A DNA stretch of 64,000 nucleotides from CAVRRZ01 sp963723745 (GTDB lineage Bacteria > Actinomycetota > Actinomycetes > Mycobacteriales > Geodermatophilaceae), in NCBI GenBank assembly GCA_963723745.1, contig CAVRRZ010000001.1, positions 558,001 to 622,000 on the forward strand. The letters run 5' to 3'. The position numbers were made by a program, and so were the translations under genes. Shown here piece after piece: positions 32,558-42,480 of the stretch. The notes below the pieces were generated by a model. The model made no database searches. It saw only the letters and a list, made by a program, of their open reading frames with translations, and had not been told where the DNA came from. The first letter of the stretch is position 1; the number at the start of each line of letters is the position of its first letter.

Positions 32558-32586
32558 GAGCCGCCCGCCCCCGGACGAGCAGAGCA

Positions 32587-33246
32587 CTACTCGCCGGGTT
32601 CGGTGATGTGGACGGCGACGGCGCGGAACTGCCCGGGCGTGTCCAGCAGCACCGCCTTGGTGGGCTCCCCCACGTCGAGCGCCGGCTCCCGGCGCCGGGC
32701 CGCGATCGCCCGCAGGCGAGGATCGGCCAGCACCTCGTCGACCAGGCCGCGGTCGCCGCCGGTGAACAGCGCCTCCAGACCGTCGAGGTGCGGCAGCAGC
32801 ACGCGCGCGGCCGTATCGGCGGTGGCGGCCACCACCGCGGCGGTCTGGTTCCCGCGCCGTCGGGCGAACCGCTGCTGCGACCAGCCGCCGGCGGCGCTGC
32901 GGCCCTGCACCTGTCGCGCGTCGACCTTCGACACGACGAGGTCGGCGCCGTCGAACACCCCGACCGCCCAGCGCCCCCGGCGGACGAGCAGCACCCCGGC
33001 GCGGTGCGGTCGACGCGCCGCCGCGGCCAGCGCCGTCAGCAGCGCCGGCCCCGGGGTCCAGGCGAACGAGAGGCGCAGCGTCACCCTGGTGCCGTCGGCG
33101 CAGGCGACCCGAACGGCGCCGTCGTCGTCCCGTGCGGTCTCGAAGGCGCCGTGCCGCTCGGCGACCCCGTCGAGCCAGCGTCCGATGCGCTCGGGCGCGA
33201 CGCGAAGCCGGCGTCCGCCCCCGGCGGCGGGGCGGGGCCTGGTCAC
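32587..33246 (-). CDS. acVLRF1 family peptidyl-tRNA hydrolase (release factor-like)
   Basis: A 219-residue actinobacterial member of the VLRF1 group, release-factor-like proteins of the eRF1 superfamily thought to free peptides from stalled ribosomal complexes, similar to Vms1/ANKZF1. The key catalytic loop reads GWSQQRFARRRGNQ (about residues 121-134), where GNQ replaces the GGQ of classical release factors, as in described acVLRF1 proteins. An N-terminal region RLRVAPERIGRWLDGVAERHG and the preceding VLLVRRGRWAVGVFDGADLV strands complete the fold. The GTG start is inferred from the ORF limit. It is divergent from an MFS carrier gene. Confidence 0.85.
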   Translation of the reverse strand: MTRPRPAAGGGRRLRVAPERIGRWLDGVAERHGAFETARDDDGAVRVACADGTRVTLRLSFAWTPGPALLTALAAAARRPHRAGVLLVRRGRWAVGVFDGADLVVSKVDARQVQGRSAAGGWSQQRFARRRGNQTAAVVAATADTAARVLLPHLDGLEALFTGGDRGLVDEVLADPRLRAIAARRREPALDVGEPTKAVLLDTPGQFRAVAVHITEPGE

Positions 33247-33329
33247 GGGGGCAGCATGCCAGTCGGAGCTGCGGCCCGGCGAAGCATGCTGGTGAGGGCC
33301 GACGTCGACGCCTTGCGAGGATCAGAGGT

Positions 33330-34466
33330 GTGAGCGACGCCGGCCATCCCACCCGTGACATCCGGGCGGCGACGGCGGGCGCCGTCGTCTTCGGCGTCGC
33401 GCACGGCGCCGTCGGCGTGGCCGTGCCGCTGCTCGCCCTGCGGGCGGGCTACTCGGCGGCCGAGATCGGCCTGCTCACGGCGACCGCCGCCGTCGCCCAG
33501 GTCACGGTGCGCTTGGGGCTCGGCGCGATCCTGCGCCGCTGGCCGGACTGGCTCCTGGTCGCGGGCGCCGGCGTGATGCTCGCGGCCGGCTGTCTCGTCC
33601 TCACCCTGTCGGCCGCGCTGGTCCCGTTCGTGCTCGCCCAGCTCCTGCTGGGGGCCTCGCGGGCGTGCTTCTTCACCGGCAGCCAGACCCACGTCGTGCA
33701 CGGCACCGGGCGGACCGCTCGAGCCCTGGCCCGCATCAACCTGGCCGCAGCGGGGGGCATGCTCGTCGGGCCGCTCCTGGCCGGTGCGCTGTCGGAGGTC
33801 ACCCCCGTGCTGGCCCTCGCGGTCGCCGCCGCGATCGGTGCGGCGGTCGTCGTGCCGGCGTCCCTGCTCGACCGGTTGCCGCCCTTCAGCCCGCCGGCCG
33901 ACCGGCCGCCCGGCCGGCTCTGGCGCCGTCCCGGCGTCAGCGCCGCCTGCTGGGCGTCGGCGACCGGCGGGGCGTGGTACGCCGTGCTCACCAGCTACCT
34001 CCTGGTCGCGCTCGAGCAGGCCGGGCAGTCGCCCACCACGATCGGCGCCCTGGTGACCGTCGCCAGCGGCGCGACGCTCGTGGGCACCGCCGCCGCGGGG
34101 CGCACCCCCGTCCGCTGGTCGTTGCCGGCCCTCGCCGCCGGCGTCGCGCTGGCCGGGGCGGGCGTCGGTTCGCTGGCGCTGGTGGCCTGGAGCGCGCCGC
34201 TGAGCGCGCTGATCCTGGGCGTGGGCGGCCTGGCGGTCGGCGCAGTCCTGGTGCTGACGCCCTCGCTCGCGGCCGAATCGGTGCATCCGGGCGAGCGCGG
34301 CGACGCGATCGCGGTCACGGGGACGTTCCGGTCGGCGGCCCAGTTCGCGGCGCCCCTCGCCATCGCGGGCATGGTCCTCGTCGTTCCGCTCACCCCGGCA
34401 CTCGCCGTGGTCGGCGCCATGATGGCGCTGCCCGCGCTGAACACCCGGAGCCGCCCGGACGCCTGA
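33330..34466 (+). CDS. MFS transporter
   Basis: A 378-residue major facilitator with about 11-12 predicted helices, starting AAGAVVFGVAHGAVGVAVPLL. The family loop after helix 2 is weak here (LGLGAILRRWPDWLLV), and the second half begins around residue 190 after RLPPFSPPADRPPG. It is shorter than most drug exporters. The GTG AGC start immediately follows an AGAGGTG ribosome site. The C-terminal half contains LAAESVHPGERGDAIAVTGT, like exporters that remodel sugars or aromatic compounds, but the substrate is unknown. It ends just before a strong hairpin. Confidence 0.82.
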   Translation: MSDAGHPTRDIRAATAGAVVFGVAHGAVGVAVPLLALRAGYSAAEIGLLTATAAVAQVTVRLGLGAILRRWPDWLLVAGAGVMLAAGCLVLTLSAALVPFVLAQLLLGASRACFFTGSQTHVVHGTGRTARALARINLAAAGGMLVGPLLAGALSEVTPVLALAVAAAIGAAVVVPASLLDRLPPFSPPADRPPGRLWRRPGVSAACWASATGGAWYAVLTSYLLVALEQAGQSPTTIGALVTVASGATLVGTAAAGRTPVRWSLPALAAGVALAGAGVGSLALVAWSAPLSALILGVGGLAVGAVLVLTPSLAAESVHPGERGDAIAVTGTFRSAAQFAAPLAIAGMVLVVPLTPALAVVGAMMALPALNTRSRPDA

Positions 34467-34470
34467 AACG

Positions 34471-34516
34471 CGGAACGGCCCCGCCGCACCCGGGAGGGTG
34501 CGACGGGGCCGTTCCG
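34471..34516. terminator. Bidirectional terminator between MFS and TctC-like genes
   Basis: An inverted repeat of at least 13 bp (CGGAACGGCCCCG and complement, extended by GCACCC/GGGTGC) lies between convergent genes, 4 bases after one stop and 15 bases before the other. Confidence 0.8.
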
Positions 34517-34531
34517 TCGATCAGCTGGGGA

Positions 34532-35587
34532 TCACTCGGAGCTCTGACGCACCAGTTCCTGGAACGCGTCGGGGGACTCGAGCACCTCGGCGACGAGGTC
34601 CGCGATCTCCTGCCCGTTCAGCGACTGGATCGGCCGCTGCTGCTCCTCGAGGGCGGTCAGCGCCTCCTCGTTCTCCGCAACGCAGTTCCAGGCCTCGCGC
34701 AGCGCCTCGACCCGGTCCTCCTCCATCTGCGGCGAGGCGATCAGCGCGCGACCGGTCTGCCCGAGGGCCACCAGGTTGTCGACGATCTCCGTCGCGTCAC
34801 CCTCCGGCGGCGCGGCGTCGTAGATGGTCGGCACGTCCGGCAGCAGCGGGTCGGCCTCGTCGTCGATCGTCACGATCGCACGCGTGTCGCCGGCCTCGAT
34901 CGAGCCGAGCTGGCTGTCGCTGGGCAGGATGTGCGCGTCGGCGTCGCCGGCGATGACCGCGGCGCGGGCCTCGGCCGAGCCGGCGAACCCGATGATGACC
35001 TCGAAGGGGAAGCCGTAGGCGTCGCCGAGGATGTTCGGCGCCAGGTAGTCGTTGGCGCCGGGGCCCTGCGCGACGAACCGGACGTCCTCGTCGGCGTTCA
35101 CGATGTCCTCGAAGGACTCGATGTCGCTGTCGGCGCCGACCACCAGGACGTTCGCGGGCGCGGCGACGCGGCCGATCCAGCTCAGGTCGTTGAGGTCGAA
35201 GTTCGCGCCCTCCTCGCCGGCGATCTGCGCCGAGACCAGGCCGACGGTGTTCACGATCTGGAAGCGGTTCGCGTCCGCCGCGGCGGCCGCGGTCTGGTTG
35301 GTGGCCACGAGGCCACCGGCGCCGGGCTCGTTGCGGACGACGATGGTCGCGTCCATGCACTCCTCGAAGTACGGGGTGAGCGCACGGGCGTAGGTGTCGT
35401 AGCCGCCGCCGGGCTCGTAGGGGACGACGAAGTCGACGCGCGCACCGGCGAAGGGCGACTCGACCTCGTCGCCGCCATCGCCGCCACCGCTGTCGCCGTC
35501 GGACCCGCAGGCCGCCAGCGATCCGGTCAGCGCGATGGCGAGCAGCGCCTGCCCCTTGCGTCGTCCGAGCGATCCGATCGCTCCCAT
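34532..35587 (-). CDS. TctC-like tripartite tricarboxylate transporter substrate-binding lipoprotein
   Basis: A 351-residue exported lipoprotein of the Bug/TctC family. The signal ends in the lipobox LTGSLAACGS, Cys being the lipidation site, followed by a Gly/Asp/Ser linker. The mature part has VDFVVPYEPGGGYDTYARAL, NEPGAGGLVATNQ (ligand loop) and FAGSAEARAAVIAGDADAHI, all family hallmarks; the ligand would be a carboxylate. An ATG with AAGGAG seven bases upstream fixes the start. No TctA or TctB membrane subunit is in the window, so the partner is encoded elsewhere or this is an orphan receptor, as is frequent in the Bug family. Confidence 0.85.
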   Translation of the reverse strand: MGAIGSLGRRKGQALLAIALTGSLAACGSDGDSGGGDGGDEVESPFAGARVDFVVPYEPGGGYDTYARALTPYFEECMDATIVVRNEPGAGGLVATNQTAAAAADANRFQIVNTVGLVSAQIAGEEGANFDLNDLSWIGRVAAPANVLVVGADSDIESFEDIVNADEDVRFVAQGPGANDYLAPNILGDAYGFPFEVIIGFAGSAEARAAVIAGDADAHILPSDSQLGSIEAGDTRAIVTIDDEADPLLPDVPTIYDAAPPEGDATEIVDNLVALGQTGRALIASPQMEEDRVEALREAWNCVAENEEALTALEEQQRPIQSLNGQEIADLVAEVLESPDAFQELVRQSSE

Positions 35588-35749
35588 GCCGTGCTCCTTC
35601 ATTTCCGAGGATCTTCTGCGGCCGACGCCGGTCTTGGCGCGGCTCGCCCCACAATTGTTCTGCCCAGCGAACCACGTCTCTTCAGACGAGGACCAACCAT
35701 TGGTCCCTTCTTGACGCAACCGTGACCGCGCCGTCGCCTCGAAGGCCCG

Positions 35750-36964
35750 TCAGCGGGCGAGGACGGGGCTGCCGACGTGCTCGGCCGGCACGCGGAGCAG
35801 GCGCCGGAACCCGACGACGGCCACCGCCGCGACGCCTGCGGCCACGGTCGACACGACGAACGCCGTGTTGGCGCCGGACACGTCGACCAGCTTGCCCGCG
35901 ACGGATGCGCCCACGGCCACGCCCAGCCCCAGTGCGGTGCCGATCCAGGTGAACGCCTCGGTCACCGCCGCCCGCGGCACCAGAAGCTCGGCCAGGGTGA
36001 AGGCGCTGATCAGCGAGGGTGAGACGGCCACCCCGGCCACGACGACGAAGGGCAGCATCAGCCAGACGTCGTGGATCACCAGCAGGGGCAGGGTCAGCAC
36101 CGTCAGCAAAACCAGGACGCCGATCAGCCGGTGGCGCAACGGCAGCCGCCAGTGGACGACGCCCCAGCCGATGCCGCTGGCCATCGAGCCCAGCGCGAGG
36201 CCGGCGATGAGGACGCCGGACATCGGCCGCGCATCCATCTCGTCGGCGAACGCGACGAGGGCGATCTCCAGCGCGCCGAGGACCGCGCCCACCGCCGCGC
36301 CGACCACGAACAGCACCCGCAGTCCGCCCGTCCGCATGGCCGACGGGCCGGAGCGGCTGGCGTGCCCACCGGGGGGTGGCTCGGTGCGGTGCTGCGCGGC
36401 GAACAGCAGGCTGCCGATCGCCGCGAGGGCGAACGCGGTGACCACCCCGGACGTGGCGTGCCCGGTCGTGGACAGGAACGTCACGAGCACGGGGCCGACG
36501 ATGAAGACGAACTCGTCGACGACCGACTCCATCGCCAGGGCCGTCGGCAGCCGGTGACTGCCCCGCAGCAGGTGGGTCCAGCGGACCCGGATCATCGACG
36601 AGACCGGCGGGATGCAGGCACCCGCCAGCCCGGCGAAGAAGAAGACCCAGATCCTCGGCCAGTCGCCCTTCACCGCCGCGAGGAACCCGGTGCCGGCCAC
36701 CACGAAGACACCGAGCACCGGGAGCAGGACCTTGCGCTGCCCGACGGCGTCGGCCAGCCGGCCGAGGACCGGTCCGGCCAGCGCGGTGGTGACCGCACCG
36801 ACCGCCGCGACCGCACCGCCGTAGCCGTAGGAGCCGGTCTCCGAGGCGATGAGGAGCACGCAGCCCAGCCCCACCATGGACAGCGGTAACCGCCCGATGA
36901 AGGCGGCCAGCACCATCGGCAGGGCGTGCGGGGTACGCAGCACCTGCAGGTAGGGATTGGCCAC
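35750..36964 (-). CDS. MFS transporter
   Basis: A 404-residue carrier with 12 predicted helices (AAFIGRLPLSMVGLGCVLLI is the first). Conserved MFS features include the charged loop GRLADAVGQRKVLLP between helices 2 and 3, and the repeat-half break around residue 200 (HRTEPPPGGHASRSG). The GTG start at 36964 gives VANPYLQVLRTPHALP, a common opening of actinobacterial efflux carriers related to sugar exporters. Substrate unknown. It is separated by 172 bases from pckG and shares its direction. Confidence 0.85.
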   Translation of the reverse strand: MANPYLQVLRTPHALPMVLAAFIGRLPLSMVGLGCVLLIASETGSYGYGGAVAAVGAVTTALAGPVLGRLADAVGQRKVLLPVLGVFVVAGTGFLAAVKGDWPRIWVFFFAGLAGACIPPVSSMIRVRWTHLLRGSHRLPTALAMESVVDEFVFIVGPVLVTFLSTTGHATSGVVTAFALAAIGSLLFAAQHRTEPPPGGHASRSGPSAMRTGGLRVLFVVGAAVGAVLGALEIALVAFADEMDARPMSGVLIAGLALGSMASGIGWGVVHWRLPLRHRLIGVLVLLTVLTLPLLVIHDVWLMLPFVVVAGVAVSPSLISAFTLAELLVPRAAVTEAFTWIGTALGLGVAVGASVAGKLVDVSGANTAFVVSTVAAGVAAVAVVGFRRLLRVPAEHVGSPVLAR

Positions 36965-37083
36965 GAGCTCCGACAGCCTCCGTCAGCAGGGAAGAAGCGC
37001 CGTCACGCTAACCGACGGCCTGCGGCGCCGGCCGCGCGACACCGATCCGGCCTGGGCACACCCGGCCGGGCCGGGCCAGGACG

Positions 37084-37123
37084 CGCGACGGGCCCGGGGC
37101 GTCGCCGTCCCGGGCCCGTCGCG
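37084..37123 (-). terminator. Terminator of pckG
   Basis: A perfect 15-bp inverted repeat (CGCGACGGGCCCGGG and complement) with a 10-base loop lies 14 bases after the pckG stop. Confidence 0.7.
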
Positions 37124-37136
37124 GGCCTGCTCTGCC

Positions 37137-38951
<1,815 letters not shown>

Positions 38952-39137
38952 GGCGTCTCCATCCTTCGAGGCACCGGCACGGAATCGCGTCCCGGCGTAG
39001 GCAAGGGGCGGTCACGGGCTGAACGGCAGCGGTGACCGGGATCGCACGAGGCTACCGAGCGGAGGCCGCCCTGTAACCGTGAGAAGTGACACGTCTAGGA
39101 CGTCTTGCCCGGTTTCCCCGGTGTGCCGTCGGCGGCG

Positions 39138-39638
39138 TCAGGACGGCGCGTAGCCGTAGTGGGGCCCGACCTCGGCCACGAAGGCGTCCCAGTCCGAGGG
39201 CGGGTCGGTGCCACTGATCTCGGCGTCGAGGCGGTCGAGGTACCAGTGCCAGCCGGTGGCCACGTCGGGCACCGTGGCCGGGTCGGCGAACCGCTGCACG
39301 AAGATCAGCGTGCTGCCACCCCGCTGCGAGACCAGATCCAGCTCGACCCGCCACCCGGCCTGGTCCGGCCACTCGAGAACCAGGCGGTGGAACTCCGCGC
39401 ACTCGACGATGGCCAGCGGCTCCGCCGGGCCCTCGCCCTCGAAGGTCATCGTGAAACTGCCGGTTGCACCGGGGGCCCGCTCGCCGTCGTAGCGGCCGAT
39501 CCATCGGACGGTCCGTTCGGGGTCGGTCAGCGCCGTCCACACCTCGTCGGCCGGGACCGGCCAGGTGCGCCGGAACTCCAGCCGCCGCCCGCCGTCCTCG
39601 GGCTCGACGCTGCCGTACCGGGTGTCGGTCTCGTCCAT
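39138..39638 (-). CDS. SRPBCC/AHSA1-like domain protein
   Basis: A 166-residue protein of the activator-of-Hsp90-homologue type. The core begins RRTWPVPADEVWTALTDPER, followed by RTVRWIGRYDGERAPGATGS and FTMTFEGEGPAEPLAIVEC, and ends with WHWYLDRLDAEISGTDPPSD. These are the standard spacing and aromatic positions of SRPBCC proteins of the AHSA1 branch, whose members often pair with ArsR regulators. None is next to it here. ATG with GAAGG upstream. Ligand and function unknown. Confidence 0.82.
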   Translation of the reverse strand: MDETDTRYGSVEPEDGGRRLEFRRTWPVPADEVWTALTDPERTVRWIGRYDGERAPGATGSFTMTFEGEGPAEPLAIVECAEFHRLVLEWPDQAGWRVELDLVSQRGGSTLIFVQRFADPATVPDVATGWHWYLDRLDAEISGTDPPSDWDAFVAEVGPHYGYAPS

Positions 39639-39711
39639 GCCACCTTCGTAGCCGGGTGAACTCCGGGACACCAGTGCATAGGACGCCGTACCCGCGGGCA
39701 TGCGCCTGCGC

Positions 39712-39963
39712 ATGACCGTCACCGACCCGGACAACCCGGACCCGATCAACGACCCGCGGACGACGCAGGCCGACCCCGGCGCCTACGGCCAGGGCGCCGA
39801 CCTCGCGTCCACCGAGGACGATCCCGCCGCCACCGGCGACGACGAACTCGCGTCTGGCGGGGGGCTGCCGCTCGTCGGTGGCATCCCACCCTCGGGCGGT
39901 GTCGACCCCGAACCCGAGGTCGAGACCGGCGCCCCGTTCACCCAGGTGGCCCCGCCGACCTGA
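39712..39963 (+). CDS. Small acidic hypothetical protein (83 aa)
   Basis: A Pro/Asp/Gly-rich, probably disordered protein starting MTVTDPDNPDPINDPRTT and ending APFTQVAPPT. No signal peptide, no membrane segment, no recognised family. The second ATG at 39712 is preferred over that at 39700 because MTVTDPDN-type openings look natural; neither has a strong ribosome site. The strong hairpin right after the stop supports a real transcript. Confidence 0.55.
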   Translation: MTVTDPDNPDPINDPRTTQADPGAYGQGADLASTEDDPAATGDDELASGGGLPLVGGIPPSGGVDPEPEVETGAPFTQVAPPT

Positions 39964-39969
39964 GCGCAT

Positions 39970-40008
39970 CGGGTCGCCGGGTGACCGGTCCGGTCACCCG
40001 GCGACCCG
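39970..40008. terminator. Bidirectional terminator between the 83-aa ORF and FKBP
   Basis: A perfect 18-bp inverted repeat (CGGGTCGCCGGGTGACCG and complement) with a GTC loop, between convergent stops 6 and 2 bases away. Confidence 0.82.
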
Positions 40009-40010
40009 TC

Positions 40011-40391
40011 TCAGCGGACGCCGACGAGGTCGACGACGAAGACCAGGGTGGCGCCGGGCTTGATGACGCCGCCGGCACCGCGGTCGCCGTAGGCCTTCTG
40101 CGGCGGGATGGTGAGGCGTCGACGGCCGCCGACCTTCATGCCGGCGATGCCCTCGTCCCAGCCCTGGATCACCATGCCGACACCCAGTCGGAACTCCAGC
40201 GGGTCGCCCCGGTCCCAGGACGCGTCGAACTGCTCGCCGCCCTCGTGCGTGACGCCCACGTAGTGGGCGCTCACCAGCGAACCGGCAGTCGCCTCGGGGC
40301 CCTCGCCGACGATGATGTCCTCGATCACGAGGTCGTCGGGGGCGGGCCCGGATGGCGGGTCGACGTCCGGTCGGCTCAGCGGCTCGGCCAC
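40011..40391 (-). CDS. FKBP-type peptidyl-prolyl cis-trans isomerase
   Basis: A 126-residue cytoplasmic prolyl isomerase made of a single FKBP domain. Diagnostic segments are SAHYVGVTHEGGEQFDASWD (the YxG and FDSS-like loops), FRLGVGMVIQGWDEGIAGMK (with the binding-pocket Val-Ile and Trp), RRLTIPPQKAYGDRGAGGVI and PGATLVFVVDLVGV. The usual active-site aromatic residues are present. GTG start with GGAGAA. Single-domain FKBPs like this are common in actinobacteria and assist folding. It is convergent with the small acidic ORF. Confidence 0.93.
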   Translation of the reverse strand: MAEPLSRPDVDPPSGPAPDDLVIEDIIVGEGPEATAGSLVSAHYVGVTHEGGEQFDASWDRGDPLEFRLGVGMVIQGWDEGIAGMKVGGRRRLTIPPQKAYGDRGAGGVIKPGATLVFVVDLVGVR

Positions 40392-40492
40392 GGTTCTCCT
40401 TCCCGCACCGGGGCTCTCCCGGCACCGGCTCCCATCCCACCACGCGGGGGCTTGCGACCGCCCCCGACTCCGACCCGCTCCCGGGAAACCAC

Positions 40493-40891
40493 TCAGGGGG
40501 TGGCGGAGGTGTCCATCCAGATGGTCTCCCAGACGTTTCCGTCGGGGTCGGTGAAGCTGGTGCCGTACATGAACCCGTGGTCCTGGGCGGGACGGAACGG
40601 CTTGCCGCCCGCCGCGAGGGCCCGGGTCAGCATCTCGTCGGCCTCGTCGCGGGAGTCGACGGACAGGGCGTGGAGCACGCCCACCGCCTGGGCGGGGTCG
40701 CCCACCGGCCCGTCGACGAACTCGGCGAACCGGTCACGGGTGAGCAGCATGACCGTGATGTGCTCGTCGACGACCACCGCGGCGGCCCGGTCGTCGCTGA
40801 ACTCCTCGTTCGAGGAGAACCCCAGACCGCTGTAGAAGGTGCGGGCCCGCACGAGGTCGGTGACGGGCAGGTTGACGAAGCTGCTGCGCAC
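40493..40891 (-). CDS. VOC family protein (glyoxalase/bleomycin-resistance fold)
   Basis: A 132-residue two-module VOC protein. It begins VRSSFVNLPVTDLVRARTFYSGLGF, then ITVMLLTRDRFAEFV, HALSVDSRDEADEMLTRALA and the C-terminal SFTDPDGNVWETIWMD, which matches the DPDGN/E signature. A likely metal-binding His (HALSV) and the final Glu (WET) are present. The lactoylglutathione-lyase label would be too specific; such proteins include dioxygenases and resistance factors. GTG start with GGAG. Monocistronic between FKBP and an MFS exporter, all on the same strand. Confidence 0.82.
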   Translation of the reverse strand: MRSSFVNLPVTDLVRARTFYSGLGFSSNEEFSDDRAAAVVVDEHITVMLLTRDRFAEFVDGPVGDPAQAVGVLHALSVDSRDEADEMLTRALAAGGKPFRPAQDHGFMYGTSFTDPDGNVWETIWMDTSATP

Positions 40892-40958
40892 GATGGAACT
40901 CCGGTCTCTCGGGCGACGGGTGTCTTTCACACGGTCGGACCGGGGCACGCCGCCGAAC

Positions 40959-42269
40959 TCATCGGATCGTCACCTGGTCGGTCTCGGAGCCGGGATCGAT
41001 CAGCCCCAGGTCGGGCGCCGAACGGTCCAGCGGGTGTGCGATCTCGTCGGCCGGCATGCGCGCGACGACGATCGCCACGATGGCGAGCACCAGCGGGGCC
41101 AGGCCGGCGACGAGGAACACCGTGGTCGGGCCGACGACCGCACTCACGGTGCCGGCCAGCGCCATCGACAGCGGCATGAAGCTCAGCGAGACGAAGAAGT
41201 CCAGGCTCGACACCCGCCCGAGCAGCGCCGGCGGCACCCGCCGCTGCAGGAGCGTGCCCCAGATGACCATGCCGGCCTGGAAGGCGGCGCCCATGACGGC
41301 ACCGGCAGCGATCATCACCCAGAGCCGAGGGGCGAACCCGAAGACGACGATGGGGATGCAGCCCACGCCCCAGAGCAGGTTCATGACCGTCAGGTAGCGG
41401 CGCGGCAGCCGCAGCGACGCCACGACCAGCGACCCGACCGCCCCGCCGAGGCCCCAGGCGGCGAGCACGGCCGCGTGCTGGCTGGGGCCGCCTCCGGCGT
41501 CCTGGACGGCGAAGGGCACGAGCACCTCGAACGGTCCGATGAAGACCAGGATCATCACCGACGCGAACAGCAGGGTGGCCAGCAGCCACGGCGTCCGGAC
41601 CATGTAGACGAAGCCCTCGCGGACGTCGGCCAGCAGGCCGGTGACCGGCGCCCCGTCGGAGAGGTCGCGCCGGACCGGAGTCGTGGGCAGCGCGTGCAGG
41701 CAGGCCGCGGCGAGCAGCGCCGCGCCGGCGGTCGCGGCCAGGGCAGCACCGGGTGAGAACGACGCGACGACGAGCCCCGCGGCGGCCGGGCCCGCGGCCT
41801 GCGCCAGCACCGGCCGGACGACGCCCTCGAGCCCGTTCGCGGCCAGCAGCTCGTCCGCGGGCACCAGTGCCGGCACGAGCGCCGAGTAGGCCGGGTAGTA
41901 CAGCCCGAGCGCCACCCCGTCGACCAGGGCGACCACCGCGAGCTGCCACAGCTCGAGCGCGCCGGTGAGGGACAGCGCGGCGGCCAGCGCCGTCGCACCG
42001 CCCTGCAGCAGCGCGACGCCGAGCAGGATGCGGCGCTGCGGGATGCGGTCGGCCAGCGCGCCGCCGAGCAGCGTCGAGGCCAGCATGCCGCCGGCACCCA
42101 GCGCGGTGACCAGGGACAGCGATGCGGGGCCCCCGCCGAGGTCGACGACCTGCCACACGACGGCGATCGCCCACAGCCCCTGGGTGAGCAGCGACAGCGC
42201 CAGCGACAGAGCGAGCAGGCGGTAGTGCGCGTGCCGCAGCGGGCTCAGTGCCCGCGGCAGACTGGTCAT
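40959..42269 (-). CDS. MFS transporter (EntS/enterobactin-exporter-like group)
   Basis: A 436-residue exporter with 12 predicted helices. The opening LRHAHYRLLALSLALSLLTQ and WAIAVVWQVVDLGG, plus the helix 2-3 loop GGALADRIPQRRILLG, are typical of the MFS_3/EntS group (actinobacterial siderophore- and drug-export-like carriers). A long cytoplasmic loop (about 190-215) and a soluble tail with PLDRSAPDLGLIDPGSETD follow. ATG with GAGGAG. No siderophore biosynthesis genes lie nearby, so the substrate is open. Confidence 0.85.
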   Translation of the reverse strand: MTSLPRALSPLRHAHYRLLALSLALSLLTQGLWAIAVVWQVVDLGGGPASLSLVTALGAGGMLASTLLGGALADRIPQRRILLGVALLQGGATALAAALSLTGALELWQLAVVALVDGVALGLYYPAYSALVPALVPADELLAANGLEGVVRPVLAQAAGPAAAGLVVASFSPGAALAATAGAALLAAACLHALPTTPVRRDLSDGAPVTGLLADVREGFVYMVRTPWLLATLLFASVMILVFIGPFEVLVPFAVQDAGGGPSQHAAVLAAWGLGGAVGSLVVASLRLPRRYLTVMNLLWGVGCIPIVVFGFAPRLWVMIAAGAVMGAAFQAGMVIWGTLLQRRVPPALLGRVSSLDFFVSLSFMPLSMALAGTVSAVVGPTTVFLVAGLAPLVLAIVAIVVARMPADEIAHPLDRSAPDLGLIDPGSETDQVTIR

Positions 42270-42417
42270 CGGGGCTCCTCGTCGGCCGATCCGGTCCGGG
42301 CCGGACTCGGCCGTTCCGTCGCCATGGTGGACGACGGCACCGACAGGACGCACTCCGTTTCGCCGACGGCGTCGCGACATCCCCGCCTGTCGGCGGTCGG
42401 CGGCTCGGTGACGTGCT

Positions 42418-42480
42418 GGGACGGCGCCTTGCGGGGGCCCGCCGCGAGCCTGCGAGCGGTGGGGGGCAGGGCGTCCTTTC
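42418..42480. repeat. Nested-hairpin repeat, copy 2
   Basis: Related to 18295-18356: both contain GGCGCC near the left edge and TGCGAGCGGTGGGG in the middle. Here the outer arms are GCCTTGC/GCAGGGC and the inner stem GCCCGCCG/CGGTGGGG, so stem bases differ while pairing is kept. It touches the stop codon of a minus-strand gene, as does copy 1. Confidence 0.6.

Noticed and set aside
39105..39659. Plus-strand frame over the AHSA1-like gene
   Set aside because: Antisense shadow; the minus-strand protein matches a known fold and has a ribosome site.
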